Below, piece by piece: positions 1 through 10,330 of a stretch of 64,000 bases of DNA. Origin of the DNA: Solen grandis. Taxonomy: Eukaryota > Mollusca > Bivalvia > Adapedonta > Solenidae. The translations under genes were made by a program, and so were the position numbers. The notes below the pieces were generated by a model. The model did not search any database. It worked only from the letters and a program-made list of their open reading frames with translations, and was not told the DNA's origin. The stretch is taken from positions 53,914,798 through 53,978,797 of the forward strand of contig CM037791.1 of assembly GCA_021229015.1 (NCBI GenBank), given 5' to 3'. How positions within the stretch are numbered: the first letter of the stretch is position 1; every line of letters starts with the position of its first letter.

Positions 1-360
1 ATTCGCCACTGATTCGCTGTAGACTTAACACTAAACCAGCACGTCATCAGAAAAAGCTAAAATGGCCGATAAATGGCAGACTTTGATATCATGTGACTTC
101 AGACTGGATCCTGTCTCATTGTAAGAATCATGAAGCACACAAAATACTGAGCGGGCAACTCATCAGGTGCTAACCTTATATCTGGCAAGTAGCGAGGAAT
201 GACTATAGATGTAGGAAGGAACAATAAATCTGATTAAGTGCCTGCCTATTAAGGACATATTTCAATTTACGCATAATACCTAGAACTTGATGTTTACTTA
301 AGAATAGAATCAAGATGACTGTCCAAATGACCATTTTGAGATAAAGTTACTCCCAGATGC
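1..360. other. No recognisable feature
   Basis: AT-rich sequence with stops in every frame. No inverted ends, tandem units or splice-bounded open frames were seen. Confidence 0.5.
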
Positions 361-608
361 TTCTATATAAGCCTATGTAAAATAAAGTGACCCCTGGGGT
401 GTGGCCAATTTTGATCCCAGGGCCATGATGTGAACAAACTTGGTAGAAGTCCACTAGGCCATATTACATATCAAATATCTAATCTCCAGGCCTTTTAGTT
501 TCCGAAAGAAGGGCGGGGCCAATTTTGACTCCAGGACCATGATTTGAACAAACTAAGTTGATGTATATAAGGCCATGTTACACACCAAATATCTAAACCC
601 CAGGCCTT
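361..608. repeat. Dispersed repeat, two 105-bp modules
   Basis: Two diverged modules share GGCCAATTTTGA, CCATGATNTGAACAAACT and CAAATATCTAA...CCAGGCCTT, with the GGCCAA block at 412 and again at 517. The same module recurs at 3545-3660, which shows it is dispersed. The recurrence ends in the GGTGAGCTAA terminus of HINE-like elements, so this is probably a fragment of that class. Confidence 0.6.
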
Positions 609-880
609 GTGGTTTCTGACAAGAAGATTTTTCTTGATTTTCCTATACAAGCCTTTATGTATTGTAAGGGGTTACTACCCGGCCTCGCTGGTAATGGCCG
701 GTGTCTTCTTCGCATGACATACCCTTATTATCAGGATGAACCACACAGGATTCTGGATGGTTTTGAGCAGGAAATAATGGGAACTCAAGTCTGGTGTAGT
801 GTGACAATAATAAACTTTAATGATATCCATTTATCATTTGGTCACACTAATAAACTAGATGTGGGTGTTCCTCGGAACAC
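609..880. other. Unassigned stretch with small hairpins
   Basis: A 96-codon open frame crosses this stretch (609-899), but its last codons are the terminus of the adjacent repeat (TTGTGTCGCCTGCAT) and the peptide resembles nothing recognised, so no gene is called. Small inverted repeats are visible: AGTGTGAC near 797 with GTCACACT near 841, and a GGCC-rich hairpin near 680-702. Confidence 0.4.
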
Positions 881-1022
881 TTGTGTCGCCTGCATTTAAG
901 CATGTTTGATGAAAGAATTGACTAGAAAATCGATCTTTTGACAAATTATTGATAAAGCATAATCTATTTTGTGAGGTATCAGAAAAAATTGTATGAATTC
1001 AAAACATAAACTGTAAGAAAAA

Positions 1023-1103
1023 ATATTCAAACAGTGCAATATGTAATAATTTTCCCGAGCACTTTCGACTATACAGTCTTCATCAGAGGAGTGTCAGAAT
1101 GAC
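1023..1103 (-). ncRNA. Hammerhead-ribozyme-like core between 31-bp direct repeats
   Basis: On the minus strand CTGATGA (1080-1086) is followed by a 13-nt segment that folds as GACT-GTAT-AGTC, then GAAA (1063-1066), then GTGC. GCAC lies about 25 nt further on and could close stem III. This is the order of the hammerhead catalytic core known from Penelope-like retroelements and retrozymes. The fold is imperfect: position 10.1 is A rather than G, and the expected NUH cleavage triplet reads UG after GCAC. It may be inactive or a relic. The 81-bp segment sits exactly between two 31-bp direct repeats (992-1022 and 1104-1134). Confidence 0.35.
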
Positions 1104-1209
1104 TATGAATTCAAAACATAAACTGTAAGAAAAATTATGACGTCATTAAGCACTTATGACGTTAATTATATATATGTTGCAAGTTTGTAGTCATCATTAT
1201 CATTATTGA

Positions 1210-1790
1210 GTTATCATTCTTGTGTACTGCACTCAGACCAATGAGATCTATCTACTATAAATGTTTAAGGCAACACTTCAAATACTTTACAAGTTATGCA
1301 CCACACAAGAATTAAATCCAAAAAAATAAACAAAGGGAAATAACTCTGAAAGCCATGGTTATCATTCTTGTGCACTGCACTCCACCTCAATGTGATCTAT
1401 CCATGTTTTAAGTTTCAAGGTGATACCTCAAATACTTTTTGAGTTATGGTCCGGACAAAAATAAAATCTCAGAATCAACAAAGGGTAATAACTCAGAAAA
1501 TACGAAAGTCAGAGTTATCATTCTTGTGCACTGCACTCCACCTCAATGTGATCTATCCATGTTTTAAGTTTCAAGGTGATACCTCAAATACTTTTTGAGT
1601 TATGGTCCGGACAAAAATAAAATCTCAGAATCAACAAAGGGTAATAACTCAGAAAATACGAAAGTCAGAGTTATCATTCTTGTGCACTGCACTCCACCTC
1701 AATGTGATCTATCCATGTTTTAAGTTTCAAGGTGATACCTCAAATACTTTTCGAGTTATGCTCCGGACAAGAAAGTGTGACGCCGACGAC
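1210..1790. repeat. Tandem 156-bp repeat, four units
   Basis: Units begin GTTATCATTCTTGTGCACTGC at 1358, 1514 and 1670, with an older diverged and slightly shorter unit at 1210. The 156-bp units are almost identical, which implies recent amplification, while the first unit is clearly older. This is the core of the surrounding element. Confidence 0.85.
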
Positions 1791-1826
1791 GCCGACGACG
1801 CCGACGACGACGCCGACGACGACGGA
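1780..1826. repeat. GAC/GCC trinucleotide microsatellite
   Basis: A GACGCC and GACGAC repeat closes the tandem core. It is the GC-rich microsatellite typically found beside the right end of pearl-like elements. Confidence 0.85.
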
Positions 1827-1870
1827 CAAAGTGATCCCTATGTGTCTGCCATGCTATGCAGGCGACACAA

Positions 1871-2665
1871 TAATAATTATGCAATTGTAACAACAGCAAC
1901 TGTAGCATCATCAATGTATGATATCTTTACATGTATATAAAACATATCAGCAGTGGTAGCTTAATCATCTTTTGGTACCTGCTAACATGATACATCAACA
2001 ACAGCATCTAAATTGTCATCAAATTCCAATATATAATACAACAGCATCAGCTTCATAGACAGCAAACCATCTTAGATGTTATATGACAGTTACTTTATTT
2101 GGGAGGCTACAAACATCTTAATCATCTTGGATGTTAAATAAACAGCAACAGCCATTGTCATCTGGTTAAGTAATAATTCTGGAACATCAATAGTATAAAA
2201 GGCACATCAATGGGGAACCGAGCCTATGTAATGGGATCTTCTTCTTCATATGGATATTTCTATCTTAATAACGTACATAAACTATAATATTGCAGCTTTA
2301 TAGAGTACCACAACTTCTAGTAGACAAATAACCAGTGTAAGAAGTCATATTTCTTCTTAGAATTGGAAAAACACCATACAGGATTGTGCAGACTGACCCT
2401 CAAGTGGTACTTCATTGTAGGAATGTATTTGTATGAATACTGGTAACAGCTATATATAGTTTTACAACAGCATGTTTACATCTCTTAATTATTATCCAAA
2501 AATAATAATTATCTTTATTATATTAGATAGATTGTTATTTCTATTACAACTTCAGTACTCTAGATACTTTGATTTACTCAATAAATAATCTGCTTCAAGT
2601 CGTTTGGATTATGTTTTTGGAACGACCAGTACCTTGCGATATGATCAAGAAGATGATTTGAAATT
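1871..2665. other. No recognisable feature
   Basis: AT-rich, no open frame of note, no tandem repeats. Nothing is supported here. Confidence 0.5.
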
Positions 2666-2727
2666 GTGACGTCGCTCATATTTATAAACTTTGAGGGAGC
2701 GTCACGTGACAGTTCAGACCAATCAGA
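2666..2727. promoter_or_regulatory. Promoter-like motif cluster (CRE, TATA-like, CLEAR/E-box, CCAAT)
   Basis: Within 62 bp are TGACGTCG (CRE-like, 2667-2674), TATTTATAAA (about 2679-2689), GTCACGTGAC (a palindromic E-box matching the CLEAR motif, 2701-2710) and ACCAATCAG (CCAAT box, 2718-2726). Each motif is short and could occur by chance, but the clustering in otherwise plain AT-rich sequence is notable. A candidate plus-strand coding exon lies at 3326. Direction and function are inferred. Confidence 0.25.
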
Positions 2728-3325
2728 CTACAGGTTTACAACAGGCCTAAGTGATGCGGCAAAGATACATTCTTTGAAATACTTATCTAAAATATAATAT
2801 ATTCTCAGGCTCTTGACTTATAAGAAAGGCTTTTAGGAAAAGCACACTTAATTTACAACTTAGATATAATTATTTCAACAATACAGAAAAAGCCGGGGCT
2901 AAAAGTCATAGCGTATGAATATGCAGACGAATTATCTTGCGCCATAAAGATATAGTACAAAAATGGTTATTCCTAACAAATACATCAAATTTACATTAAC
3001 TTCAGACTGGCTTTTTACTAATTTAATACCAATTATATCTTCTTAAAGTTCTATAAGGTTCTGTGCACTAATAAAAGAAAGCCAGTGATTAACAGGTATA
3101 AAAATAGTCCCAAAGTCACAATGCCGCTCGATTACGAACGCCGAAGTTGATGTTGTGATCTACGATGTTAAAGTGTCCTCTGGAATCAATCTTTTGATGT
3201 CAATGTTCATTTTGGATGCTGTGGGTGATAAGTCACAGTCTAACATTTACTGGAATGTGCCCTGATAACAGTCTCTTGGAGTTATCTTCCTTCACAAACT
3301 CTCATTACTTGACACTTTGTAACAG

Positions 3326-3378
3326 TTCGTGAAATGGATACACAATGATTCTGGCGATGTAAACACAGTTCAAATGAG
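3326..3378 (+). CDS. Candidate internal exon, 53 nt
   Basis: A pyrimidine-rich tract ending TTTGTAACAG precedes it and GTAAGA follows. Only one of the three frames is open (FVKWIHNDSGDVNTVQM plus two bases); the other two contain stops. The family is not recognised. It could belong to a gene starting near the promoter-like cluster at 2.67 kb, but no first exon was found. An exon this short could be chance. Confidence 0.3.
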
Positions 3379-3544
3379 GTAAGAGTCCATTTCCCTGAAG
3401 ATCCAGAAAGACAATAGGCAATAAAAGTCCCGTAGATACCTAACACTATAATTAGTTCACTAGTAAATAGTTCATATGTGCTCAAACACAATTGTCACAG
3501 GTTTCCGCGAAAATAAGATTCACTTGTAATGGTGGTTCCATTAC

Positions 3545-3885
3545 AGTATAATAAAGTGACCCCTGAGGTGGGGCCAATAATTCTGACCCAAGGCAAACTT
3601 GGTAGAGGTCCACTAGACAATGCTACACACCAAATATCTAAGCTTTAAGCTCTGCAGTTTTATAGAAGAAGATTTTCAAATATTACTTTTTCAACCAACC
3701 AAAACAACTTGAACAATTTTGATAGAGGACATCATAAGGAACAATCCTGAGAAATCTTGTCAAAATCCATTCAGCAGTTTAGATGTTGTTCAAAGGAAAT
3801 TGTTGACGCTGGATGCACACACAGACGATGGACAAAAGGCCATCACAATAGCTCACAATGAGTATGTTGTACTCAGGTGAGCTAA
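3545..3885 (+). mobile_element. HINE-like element with hairpin and CTAA end
   Basis: The 5' part is the GTGACCCC...GGGGCCAA module also seen at 361-608. The 3' part ends with a stem-loop TGAGTA-TGTTG-TACTCA (3859-3875), then GGTGAGCTAA (CTAA at 3882-3885). A 3' hairpin about 10 nt from a CTRR end is a Helitron-type feature. The same GGTGAGCTAA terminus closes the larger element at 18322. No protein is encoded. Confidence 0.5.
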
Positions 3886-4192
3886 AAGGGGGACAACTTT
3901 GTGACATCAAAGGTCAGAGTAATGGGACATGACAAGTGATCTCAAAACATGTAATAAGTTTAAAATAAATATCTATAGGGCTTCAAAAGTATATTACTAT
4001 TTTTTAAATATTTCATGTCAATTTCTTGCCATAGCAACCACATTAATTTTCATTGGAACAAAATATAAAATTTCATTTTAAAAGCAAGGATTGCCCTGTG
4101 TATTATTAGCCAGTCTAACGAAAGCATCTGTTGCTTATGCCTTAGTCACAATTGACTCCTGATTAGTTTCTGATTTAGTTCCCAGCGTCTTT
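3886..4192. other. No recognisable feature
   Basis: AT-rich spacer with nothing supportable. Confidence 0.5.
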
Positions 4193-4440
4193 TTACCCAA
4201 TATCGGCCTGGCGCCAGGCTTTACTTTGGCATCGGAAAGACACTGGACTGATTTTAAGACATCGCAAATTAATCCGCCAGTGTCCAGGTGAACCCCGCCC
4301 AGTGTCTGGCTGGGCGCCGGTCAAAATCATGTCTATGATCGGCTGTTGTCCGATTTTCCAGTGACAAGCCGATCTCTTGTCTGTCACTTGGCAGCGACCA
4401 CCAGACTTCCTTACATCCAGCCAACACCTTGCAGGCATTA
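4193..4440. repeat. GC-rich island, probable dispersed repeat
   Basis: A compositional outlier rich in CGG and CCGATC words. It contains the palindrome CCTGGCGCCAGG and the words CCAGTGTCCAGGTG and GGGCGCCGG. A second island at 7254-7625 carries GGCCAGGCGCCAG and, in the opposite sense, CTGGACACTGG. The 81-codon minus-strand open frame looks like a by-product of composition. The two islands may be copies of one element in inverted orientation. Confidence 0.4.
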
Positions 4441-4893
4441 TCCTGATTTATATCACAACTGCCAGCTATTAGTACAATGTACAGTGGAACTCCTCCAAAC
4501 CGGAACTCCTATTACTTGAATTTCCTCTAAACCGGAAAAAAGTTTTGGTCCCGTTTTCAACCCTTATTTATTTCATATAATCGTAAACTCTGTATACCAG
4601 AAACCCTGCATTCCGGAAACCGGACGTATTTTGGGGCACACTTTCATTCATAGCAACCCTGGAAACCGGACACGTGTCTGGGACCTGACATCAACCCAAT
4701 AAACAGTACACAAACTCGAAACACCAAACTGCCTGAGGCAATTAATTCTACCTGTAGGGATCCGCCATTTCGCCGCTGTCGGTGCATCGTGTGATCAACA
4801 TAGGTGTGAAAAATACACTTAGCCGGTGCATTGGATATAAGGAACAACCGATAATGAGTATTATGAAAACAATTTTAATCCGACAATCAGCAT

Positions 4894-5452
4894 TTGAAAT
4901 TAGTAATGATCCCCAAAATTAACACGAGAGACGTTAGAAATTGTAGTTTGGTAAGTCTAACTGTGAAACTTAAGGACAGGTCAGATGTGAAAGCGGGAAC
5001 TATTCAGAAGTGTTTTAGGAACGTCGGGCTTAGCTCCAGCTGTAATGAAGAGGCTAGTGCTGTTGAACAGGAGGAAGAAGATGACGATGTGCCACTAGCA
5101 GTGTTGGCCTATCAACTGTCGATGAGTGCTGAGGACTTCGAGCATATCGATGACAACATCCCCACAGAAAACCACTCCAAGAACTGGGAAAAGTCTCTCA
5201 TAGGTTCTTTTTCAAAACCACACATCAGATCATGAGGAGGACAATGAGGAGCCAGAACCAACACCTACTTCCGACATGAGCCTTCCTGATGTCTTATCGG
5301 TGGTTATGCAGCTGAAAAACTATGCTACAGTCAAGGACTTTGACTACATGGATCTTGTGTTAGATTTGCAGCGGATGACTGAAAGAAAGCTGGTAAAACA
5401 GAAGTGTTCGAAGAAGCAGACAACCCTGGATTCGTTTTTTCAAAAGTGTTAG
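4894..5452 (+). pseudogene. Tigger/pogo transposase C-terminal remnant with PIP box
   Basis: The first frame (4894-5235) contains AGTIQKCFRNVG followed by an acidic EEEDDDVPLAVLAYQLS stretch, matching the region after the catalytic domain in Tigger proteins. A frameshift near 5230 moves the reading to the next frame, which continues to a stop at 5450-5452. The last residues are KKQTTLDSFFQKC. QTTLDSFF fits the PCNA-interacting PIP box (QxxLxxFF), which pogo transposase is known to carry at its C terminus. The N-terminal helix-turn-helix, CENP-B-like domain and DDE residues are absent. This is an inactive fragment. Confidence 0.75.
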
Positions 5453-5845
5453 ACTGCTAAAGTGATTTAGTGATATACCTCTATACATAAAAAATAAAAA
5501 ATAAAGACAAATCACATCAATTCTTCAATTTCAAACCTGTTTTTATAAATCAAATTTCCCAAAGAAAAAAAAAGGGATAAACTGACTTTAGAACATTACT
5601 GCTCAGGGTCATACTAAACACACAGTGTATCAAGAGGTAAAAAGTTACGCTGCTTTAAGCAGTGCTACAATGCATAACAGTTCATTGTATTATGGTCTTC
5701 AAGTCTTCAGTTTTGTCTTTAATTTTATATATAACAGACAAAAACTGTATATGATAGTGATGTGGTGACATGTTTTAGTTTACTGTATTTACATATGCAT
5801 AAAGTTATATGATATTCATTAATGCAAAACAAAAATAAAATGCAA

Positions 5846-5848
5846 TAA

Positions 5849-5879
<31 letters not shown>

Positions 5880-5882
5880 AAA
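5846..5882. repeat. AAAT microsatellite
   Basis: About seven copies of AAAT/AATA within the Tigger remnant, downstream of the coding fragment. Confidence 0.9.
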
Positions 5883-6161
5883 CAGTTTAAAACAGTTTTT
5901 CATCTCTTCCTTCAATCCCAGCATAAAACAAACACATATACTGCATTACATTTATACATGTATATATAGACATGGTTTGTTGTTCAAAAGGTCAAAACCC
6001 CTCTAAACTGGAAACCCCTCTAAACCGGAAATTTATGTTGTCCTCAACCTTGTCCGGTTTAAAGGGGTTCTACTGTACATGTAAAAATCTTGATCGTAGA
6101 TTTGCTGTCAGCCTCCAAGCCAACAACACCAAAATGAGGGAGGTAAAAAGGCTCAGTTTAG

Positions 6162-6380
6162 GGTGATTCAAAAGAATTTGTTCCTGAGCTGCCTAATTTA
6201 TCAGACGTTGAGAATAACACCTCCATTGAAAATCAGTCTGTTTGCAAAATATCTGAAGACCAGGAAGAGCAGATAGTAACTTTCTTTGAAGAGCATCCAC
6301 TCTTTTATGATATGTCCGCGCCAAATTACAAAAACAAAAGTAATAAGAATGCACTTCTATGTGACTTATCAGATTTGGTA
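6162..6380 (+). CDS. Partial MADF-domain reading frame (candidate exon)
   Basis: The open frame follows a TAG at 6159-6161 that could itself end an AG acceptor, although the tract before it is not pyrimidine-rich. After about 30 residues it reads EEQIVTFFEEHPLFYDMSAP and then NYKNKSNKNALLCDLSDL. This matches the first half of the MADF domain (Myb/SANT-like DNA binding): a hydrophobic helix, then the HP-aromatic block, then the NYKNK turn and the next helix. The family is about 85 residues long, so roughly half is missing. GGTAGG at 6377-6382 may be a splice donor; otherwise the frame ends at TAG 6420-6422. MADF proteins are common as host factors and as accessory proteins of PIF/Harbinger transposons. 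It lies just outside the Tigger end. Confidence 0.5.
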
Positions 6381-6439
6381 GGAGTAGCTCATAAGTGTTT
6401 TCTGTTATTATATGTTTATTAGCACTGTAAGTATTAATA

Positions 6440-7020
6440 TCGTCGGAGGTCCTAACTGCGCCTCTGTCCTAACTCCACCACCTTCCTTTTTTTTATCGTA
6501 GTGTTGCTATATCTTATCACACGCGTAAGCAACTGTGAGAATTTTTTTTACTATGTTTCTGTAAATAGACTCTGATGATTTTTGATCAAAATTTTTATTC
6601 AAATTGATAATTATTGCAAATTCATCTCGCACCACTCTTATTATGTGTTTTTTCTTAATACAAAATGATTTCCACACAGAATGGCCCTTTTACACTCAAA
6701 TTTTTAAAATAAAAGTATCTCGGAAATTCCACATGCTGTGTTTACATATTTATAAATGGAAGTCATATGTGTACAATTCGCAACTGCTATGACGTCACCT
6801 AGGGGGCAGAGTTAGGACCATACACAAAATGATGGCATAATATTTGACTCGTAATGTATTAAATGTCATTTTCGAGTGAATAAATATTTATAAAAGAATT
6901 ATTTTTGGGAGTATCAATGTGAATTTCATAGAATTAATTGGTACATGAACAGTTTTTATTCTATGTATTTTATTTATGTTGCATCTCCTAATTAAATCTT
7001 AGAGGAGCGCAGTTTGGGCA
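6440..7020. other. Spacer with repeated GTCCTAACT/AGTTAGGAC motifs
   Basis: GGTCCTAACTGCGCC and TGTCCTAACTCC (6450-6478) are mirrored by GGGGGCAGAGTTAGGACC (about 6803-6820), with a weaker GAGCGCAGTTTGGGC near 7005. They could be the ends of a small degraded inverted-repeat element of about 370 bp. Otherwise the stretch is AT-rich and empty. Confidence 0.3.
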
Positions 7021-7253
7021 CTCGAGGATATATTAGTCACATGACAAGCCATATTTTCATTATACAAATGCTATATAGTATACGTAAAAAGAAACATTTG
7101 TACACAATTAATGTGTGTATAACATGCATTAAAAACATGCTTCAACTGCAATCCTGTGCTAAATCTTGCATTCATGCTCTTTAACTTTCATGCTTACTTT
7201 CATTACAACTCATGTTCACTATTATACATTAAAAATAATATACATGAAAAATT

Positions 7254-7625
7254 TTAGCAAGAAACTTTCACTCGGCGATCGGCCTGTGTACTGCGGATGT
7301 CCTCCTGGTGACCATCCGGTTTCTGTTTGATTTTTTTTAAAACGGCCAGCGCATTGCCAATAACCACCCAGGCATCGGCATTACATCGGATGGTCACCGG
7401 CTGGACACTGGCCTGACCCTGAAAACAAGATCCTTTCTCCCCAAATCGGACGATCTCCAGCAAGGTGCCACAAGGGCTCCCATGCGATTTTCTTAAACTG
7501 ACAAATTAGCTGTTTTTTTCTCTGGGGTCTTCCCGATTTTGAAATTGGATACATCGGCCAGGCGCCAGTTCATTGTGACCTAGGCATTAACGACCAATTG
7601 TTTTTGATCATTTCTGGGCCCCAGT
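7254..7625. repeat. Second GC-rich island
   Basis: Rich in CGG and CATCGG words. It contains CGGCTGGACACTGGCC and CATCGGCCAGGCGCCAG, which pair in part with words of the island at 4193-4440. The short minus-strand open frame is not convincing as a gene. It lies downstream of the MADF fragment. Confidence 0.35.
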
Positions 7626-8821
7626 ATAATAACCAAGTACCGTTAAATGGACTTACAGGTTGACACATGTTTGCAAGTGTTGTTTGATACAGCGTATCAT
7701 ATATGAACAGATTGCATCAATAGTTTTAATTTTTTTAAAGGTTAATGTTATTGTTGATCTGCAAATTATGAATGTTCTAATAATAATAAATGGTTTCTTA
7801 TGTATATTGTTCAAATAAAAAGCAAAGCAGTGTACCAGAACCAGCAGTCATGGGAAGTATCACCTCAGTGTCTACACTGATTGCCTGTGTTTCTGATTGG
7901 TTGTTTGTACCTTCCCACAATTCATTTTAACTCTGGGAAACACACATGACATGTACATAAACGGTTCATCTTGGCAATCTGCCAAATGCAATATGTCCGA
8001 AATATTAAGGAACGATGATAAGAGAATCACAAAATGAAGTAATATAATGGCTTGCGGCCACAACCGCAAATGATGTGCATAATCTCCATAGTGACATCTA
8101 TCCTTGTTTCAAGTTTCATGAAAATATTTCAACTTCTTTAATTATTGTAGGATCAAATATTTGCAATATTTCAAGTAGGCTTGGTTTTTACTGGTCTTGT
8201 AAAGCTAAATCAAAATCTGACTAAAGGAAGCTGAGAAAAAGGGATGACAAATCCTGTCTACAGATGGACTGATAGACTGACATGACTTGAAATACTTCAC
8301 ATCTGAGGGTATAAATAACATACAAAGATCTGCAACGCCAATCTTCAGACGATTCTCTGTCATCCCACATATTGCTAATTAACAAGGACATAGTCTGGTA
8401 AAAATAACTGGTTTACTTGTTAGTCATATAGTTACAATCCATTTCAATAAATAGACCAATATCTGGGCAATAACAGATTTGTTTTCATTCTTTTAACCAC
8501 AAATAAGGGAGTTTTCAAGTTTATGACAATTCTTTTTTCTCTGAATATTTTTTTCCACCCTTATTCCTACTGCACTGTAAAACTATTCTCCTCAACTTAA
8601 GTACTGATTTACTCTCATCTGGAAACTTTTTTCCCCCCAAAAAACCAAAATGATGAACAAATTCAAAGATGAACACATTTTCAACAAACACCTAAGTATC
8701 AAATGATTTTTAGGTGGACTAGACCTTTTTTGTGTGCAAAACTTTTATTGCATCTGAAGTGCTAGTATATAAACAACTGAAAGGTTTATGAGATTTTTGT
8801 GGCGATTGTTTTACACTTGCC
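7626..8821. other. Spacer with a weak pearl-type repeat remnant
   Basis: About 8090-8290 contains phrases like those in the tandem unit at 24660-25230 (ACTAAAGGAAGCTGAGAAAAAGG, CTTGTCTACAGA-type, GGACTGATAGACTGAC). This suggests an old fragment of the same family. The rest is featureless and AT-rich. Confidence 0.35.
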
Positions 8822-8842
8822 ACACACACACACACACACACG
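8820..8842. repeat. CA microsatellite
   Basis: About ten uninterrupted CA units. Confidence 0.95.
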
Positions 8843-8849
8843 AGACTTA

Positions 8850-9120
8850 ACAGCTTTTTCGGCACCTTGCTGATTTCTAAATGCAAACCAAATTTCAGCC
8901 AATGAGTTCCAACAATATCACAGAGCGTTGGTAAACACCAGATTGTCAACGCTGTTGATGGTAGCAGATGGATACTCTAATTTGATAAAAATTGAAGATA
9001 TATTCAATAAAAAAAGTAAACTTTTTGTACTTTTTGGGCAGATTGATATAATTAATACATGTTCATTCATCTTTGTTTTGTGCCCTCTAAACACTTTGTA
9101 AAACAATTACAACTGCTGAT
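8850..9120 (+). repeat. Diverged duplicate A (paired with 23965-24190)
   Basis: Shares in order TTTTTTCGGCA, AATGCAAA(C/T)CAAATTTC, GAGTTCCAACAA, CAGATTGTCAA(C/T)GCT, AGATGGATACT and TTTTTGGG(GG)CAGATT with the later block. Similarity is roughly 70 percent by eye. Probably an old dispersed repeat. Confidence 0.55.
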
Positions 9121-9324
9121 AGTTTATACCACCAAAATCTCATTCAAATCAGATTCAGTATCGCTAACTGGATCTGACAACATCGTTTAGAAGGTTGTCT
9201 CAGATTGACCATCGTATAAGCCAATCAAATCAGTGCCTACAGAATCCTTTGGTATAACCAGGGGAAGTAAAATTCAAATTTTAATAATGCTCCCATAAAA
9301 AAATTCTACTTAAATAGAAATCAA

Positions 9325-9410
9325 AATAGCTCAGTGGATAAAGGCGTTTTTTTTTTAGTTTTGTTTTTTTCATACTGTGCAAGCACGGAGGCACGGGTTC
9401 GTGTCTCATT
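9325..9410 (+). repeat. tRNA-like SINE relic
   Basis: AGCTCAGTGGATAAAGGCG resembles a tRNA A box, and GCACGGGTTCGTGTC resembles a B box 55-60 nt downstream. They are separated by T-rich sequence that cannot form an anticodon arm. This is a pol III promoter relic, not a tRNA gene. Confidence 0.35.
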
Positions 9411-9673
9411 TTATTAATTATATTATTTCTTGTATCTTTTTTTATTTAGCTCTGGCATTTTTTTCATCACTTATATATTAATTCATGAACATTTCAATAC
9501 ATTCAGATTTTTTTTCAGAAGCACTATCTGTGTCTGAGTAGTCAGTACATTGTGATTTCAATACCTGTCACCCTTATTCAAAACAATAACAAAAACATGT
9601 TATCGTTAGAAATACTGTGCGCAATTTATATTCTTTGAGTGACAGATGTTTTGTGTGTGGATTTTCTTTTCAG

Positions 9674-9714
9674 CAGATTTTGGTAACATGTTCAGTGAGG
9701 AGAACTCAAAGTAA
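9674..9714 (+). CDS. Candidate terminal exon, about 41 nt
   Basis: A strong acceptor (GGATTTTCTTTTCAG, with a second CAG directly after it) precedes DFGNMFSEENSK and a TAA stop at 9712-9714. The short acidic tail could be the end of a plus-strand gene whose other exons lie upstream. Nothing else supports it. Confidence 0.2.
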
Positions 9715-10330
9715 AAGCTTTGAAATGTGCTATTTGATTGGTTTAAAATCAAGCACTTGTTTATGCATATAAATTACTTAAAAGGTCAATCTGACATGAC
9801 CCCTAATGCAATGTTGTCAGATTCTAATTGCGTATAGCAGAGGAGCACAAATTAGGATATGATTTTAATGTGATCGATATTATCAAGAAGTCAGTTTGCT
9901 TCCAAGCATCTTTTGATAATCAAGTGATCCACCTACTCAATCTATGCCGCGTGTCAACTGATTGATTTATGTGACAATGTGTGAACAATTGTTAACTTTC
10001 AAGATAATAGCCAATCATATAAGGATGTAAACTATAGGTGGTCCATCCCCTCTTTAGCACTTACATTTAATTACGGTACAACTTTGATACCGAAACAAAT
10101 CAGTTATATTATAAAGAAACAAAAAGTCATAATTGACGTGCATTAGATCAGAAAATTTCATTCTGGAGAATATTTAGGACTTATAAGTATGAAAATTATC
10201 TGTTTTATATAAGTATGTTTTGTTTTTACATTATTATTTAATACAAGTCAATTCGATTGAATTGTTAAACTTTGTAACATATGACAAATATAACAGGAAC
10301 CTTGCATAAAATGTTATCATAGAAATCTAT
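9715..10330. other. No recognisable feature
   Basis: AT-rich spacer. Confidence 0.5.

Larger units (their letters stand above)
881..1870. mobile_element. Non-autonomous pearl/HINE-like element with 15-bp inverted termini
   Basis: The ends are perfect inverted repeats: TTGTGTCGCCTGCAT at 881-895 and its complement at 1856-1870. Inside, in order, are a 31-bp direct repeat pair around a hammerhead-like motif (992-1134), tandem units starting at 1210, 1358, 1514 and 1670 (the later ones spaced exactly 156 bp), and a GACGCC-type microsatellite at 1780-1826. Terminal blocks, a core of about 150-bp tandem repeats and an adjacent microsatellite form the plan described for bivalve pearl elements and Helentron-associated elements. 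No replication or transposase protein is encoded. The 112-codon frame at 1602-1940 is a by-product of the repeats; its Asp/Ala run is the microsatellite. Confidence 0.65.
4480..6077 (+). mobile_element. Deleted Tigger/pogo-type transposon
   Basis: The ends are 25-bp imperfect inverted repeats starting TACAGTGGAACTCCTCC (4480) and, complemented at the right, TACAGTAGAACCCCTTTAAA (6053-6077). The first TA is the probable duplicated target. These are typical Tigger ends. Between them only the C-terminal part of the transposase survives (4894-5452, entry below), so the DNA-binding and DDD catalytic regions are deleted. CCGG-rich half-repeats (CTAAACCGGAA, CCGGAAACCGGA) recur near both ends and are likely subterminal binding sites. 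An AATAAA-rich stretch follows the coding remnant. Confidence 0.8.

Noticed and set aside
1602..1940. 112-codon plus frame with an Asp/Ala-rich stretch
   Set aside because: It is translation of tandem 156-bp units and the GACGCC microsatellite.
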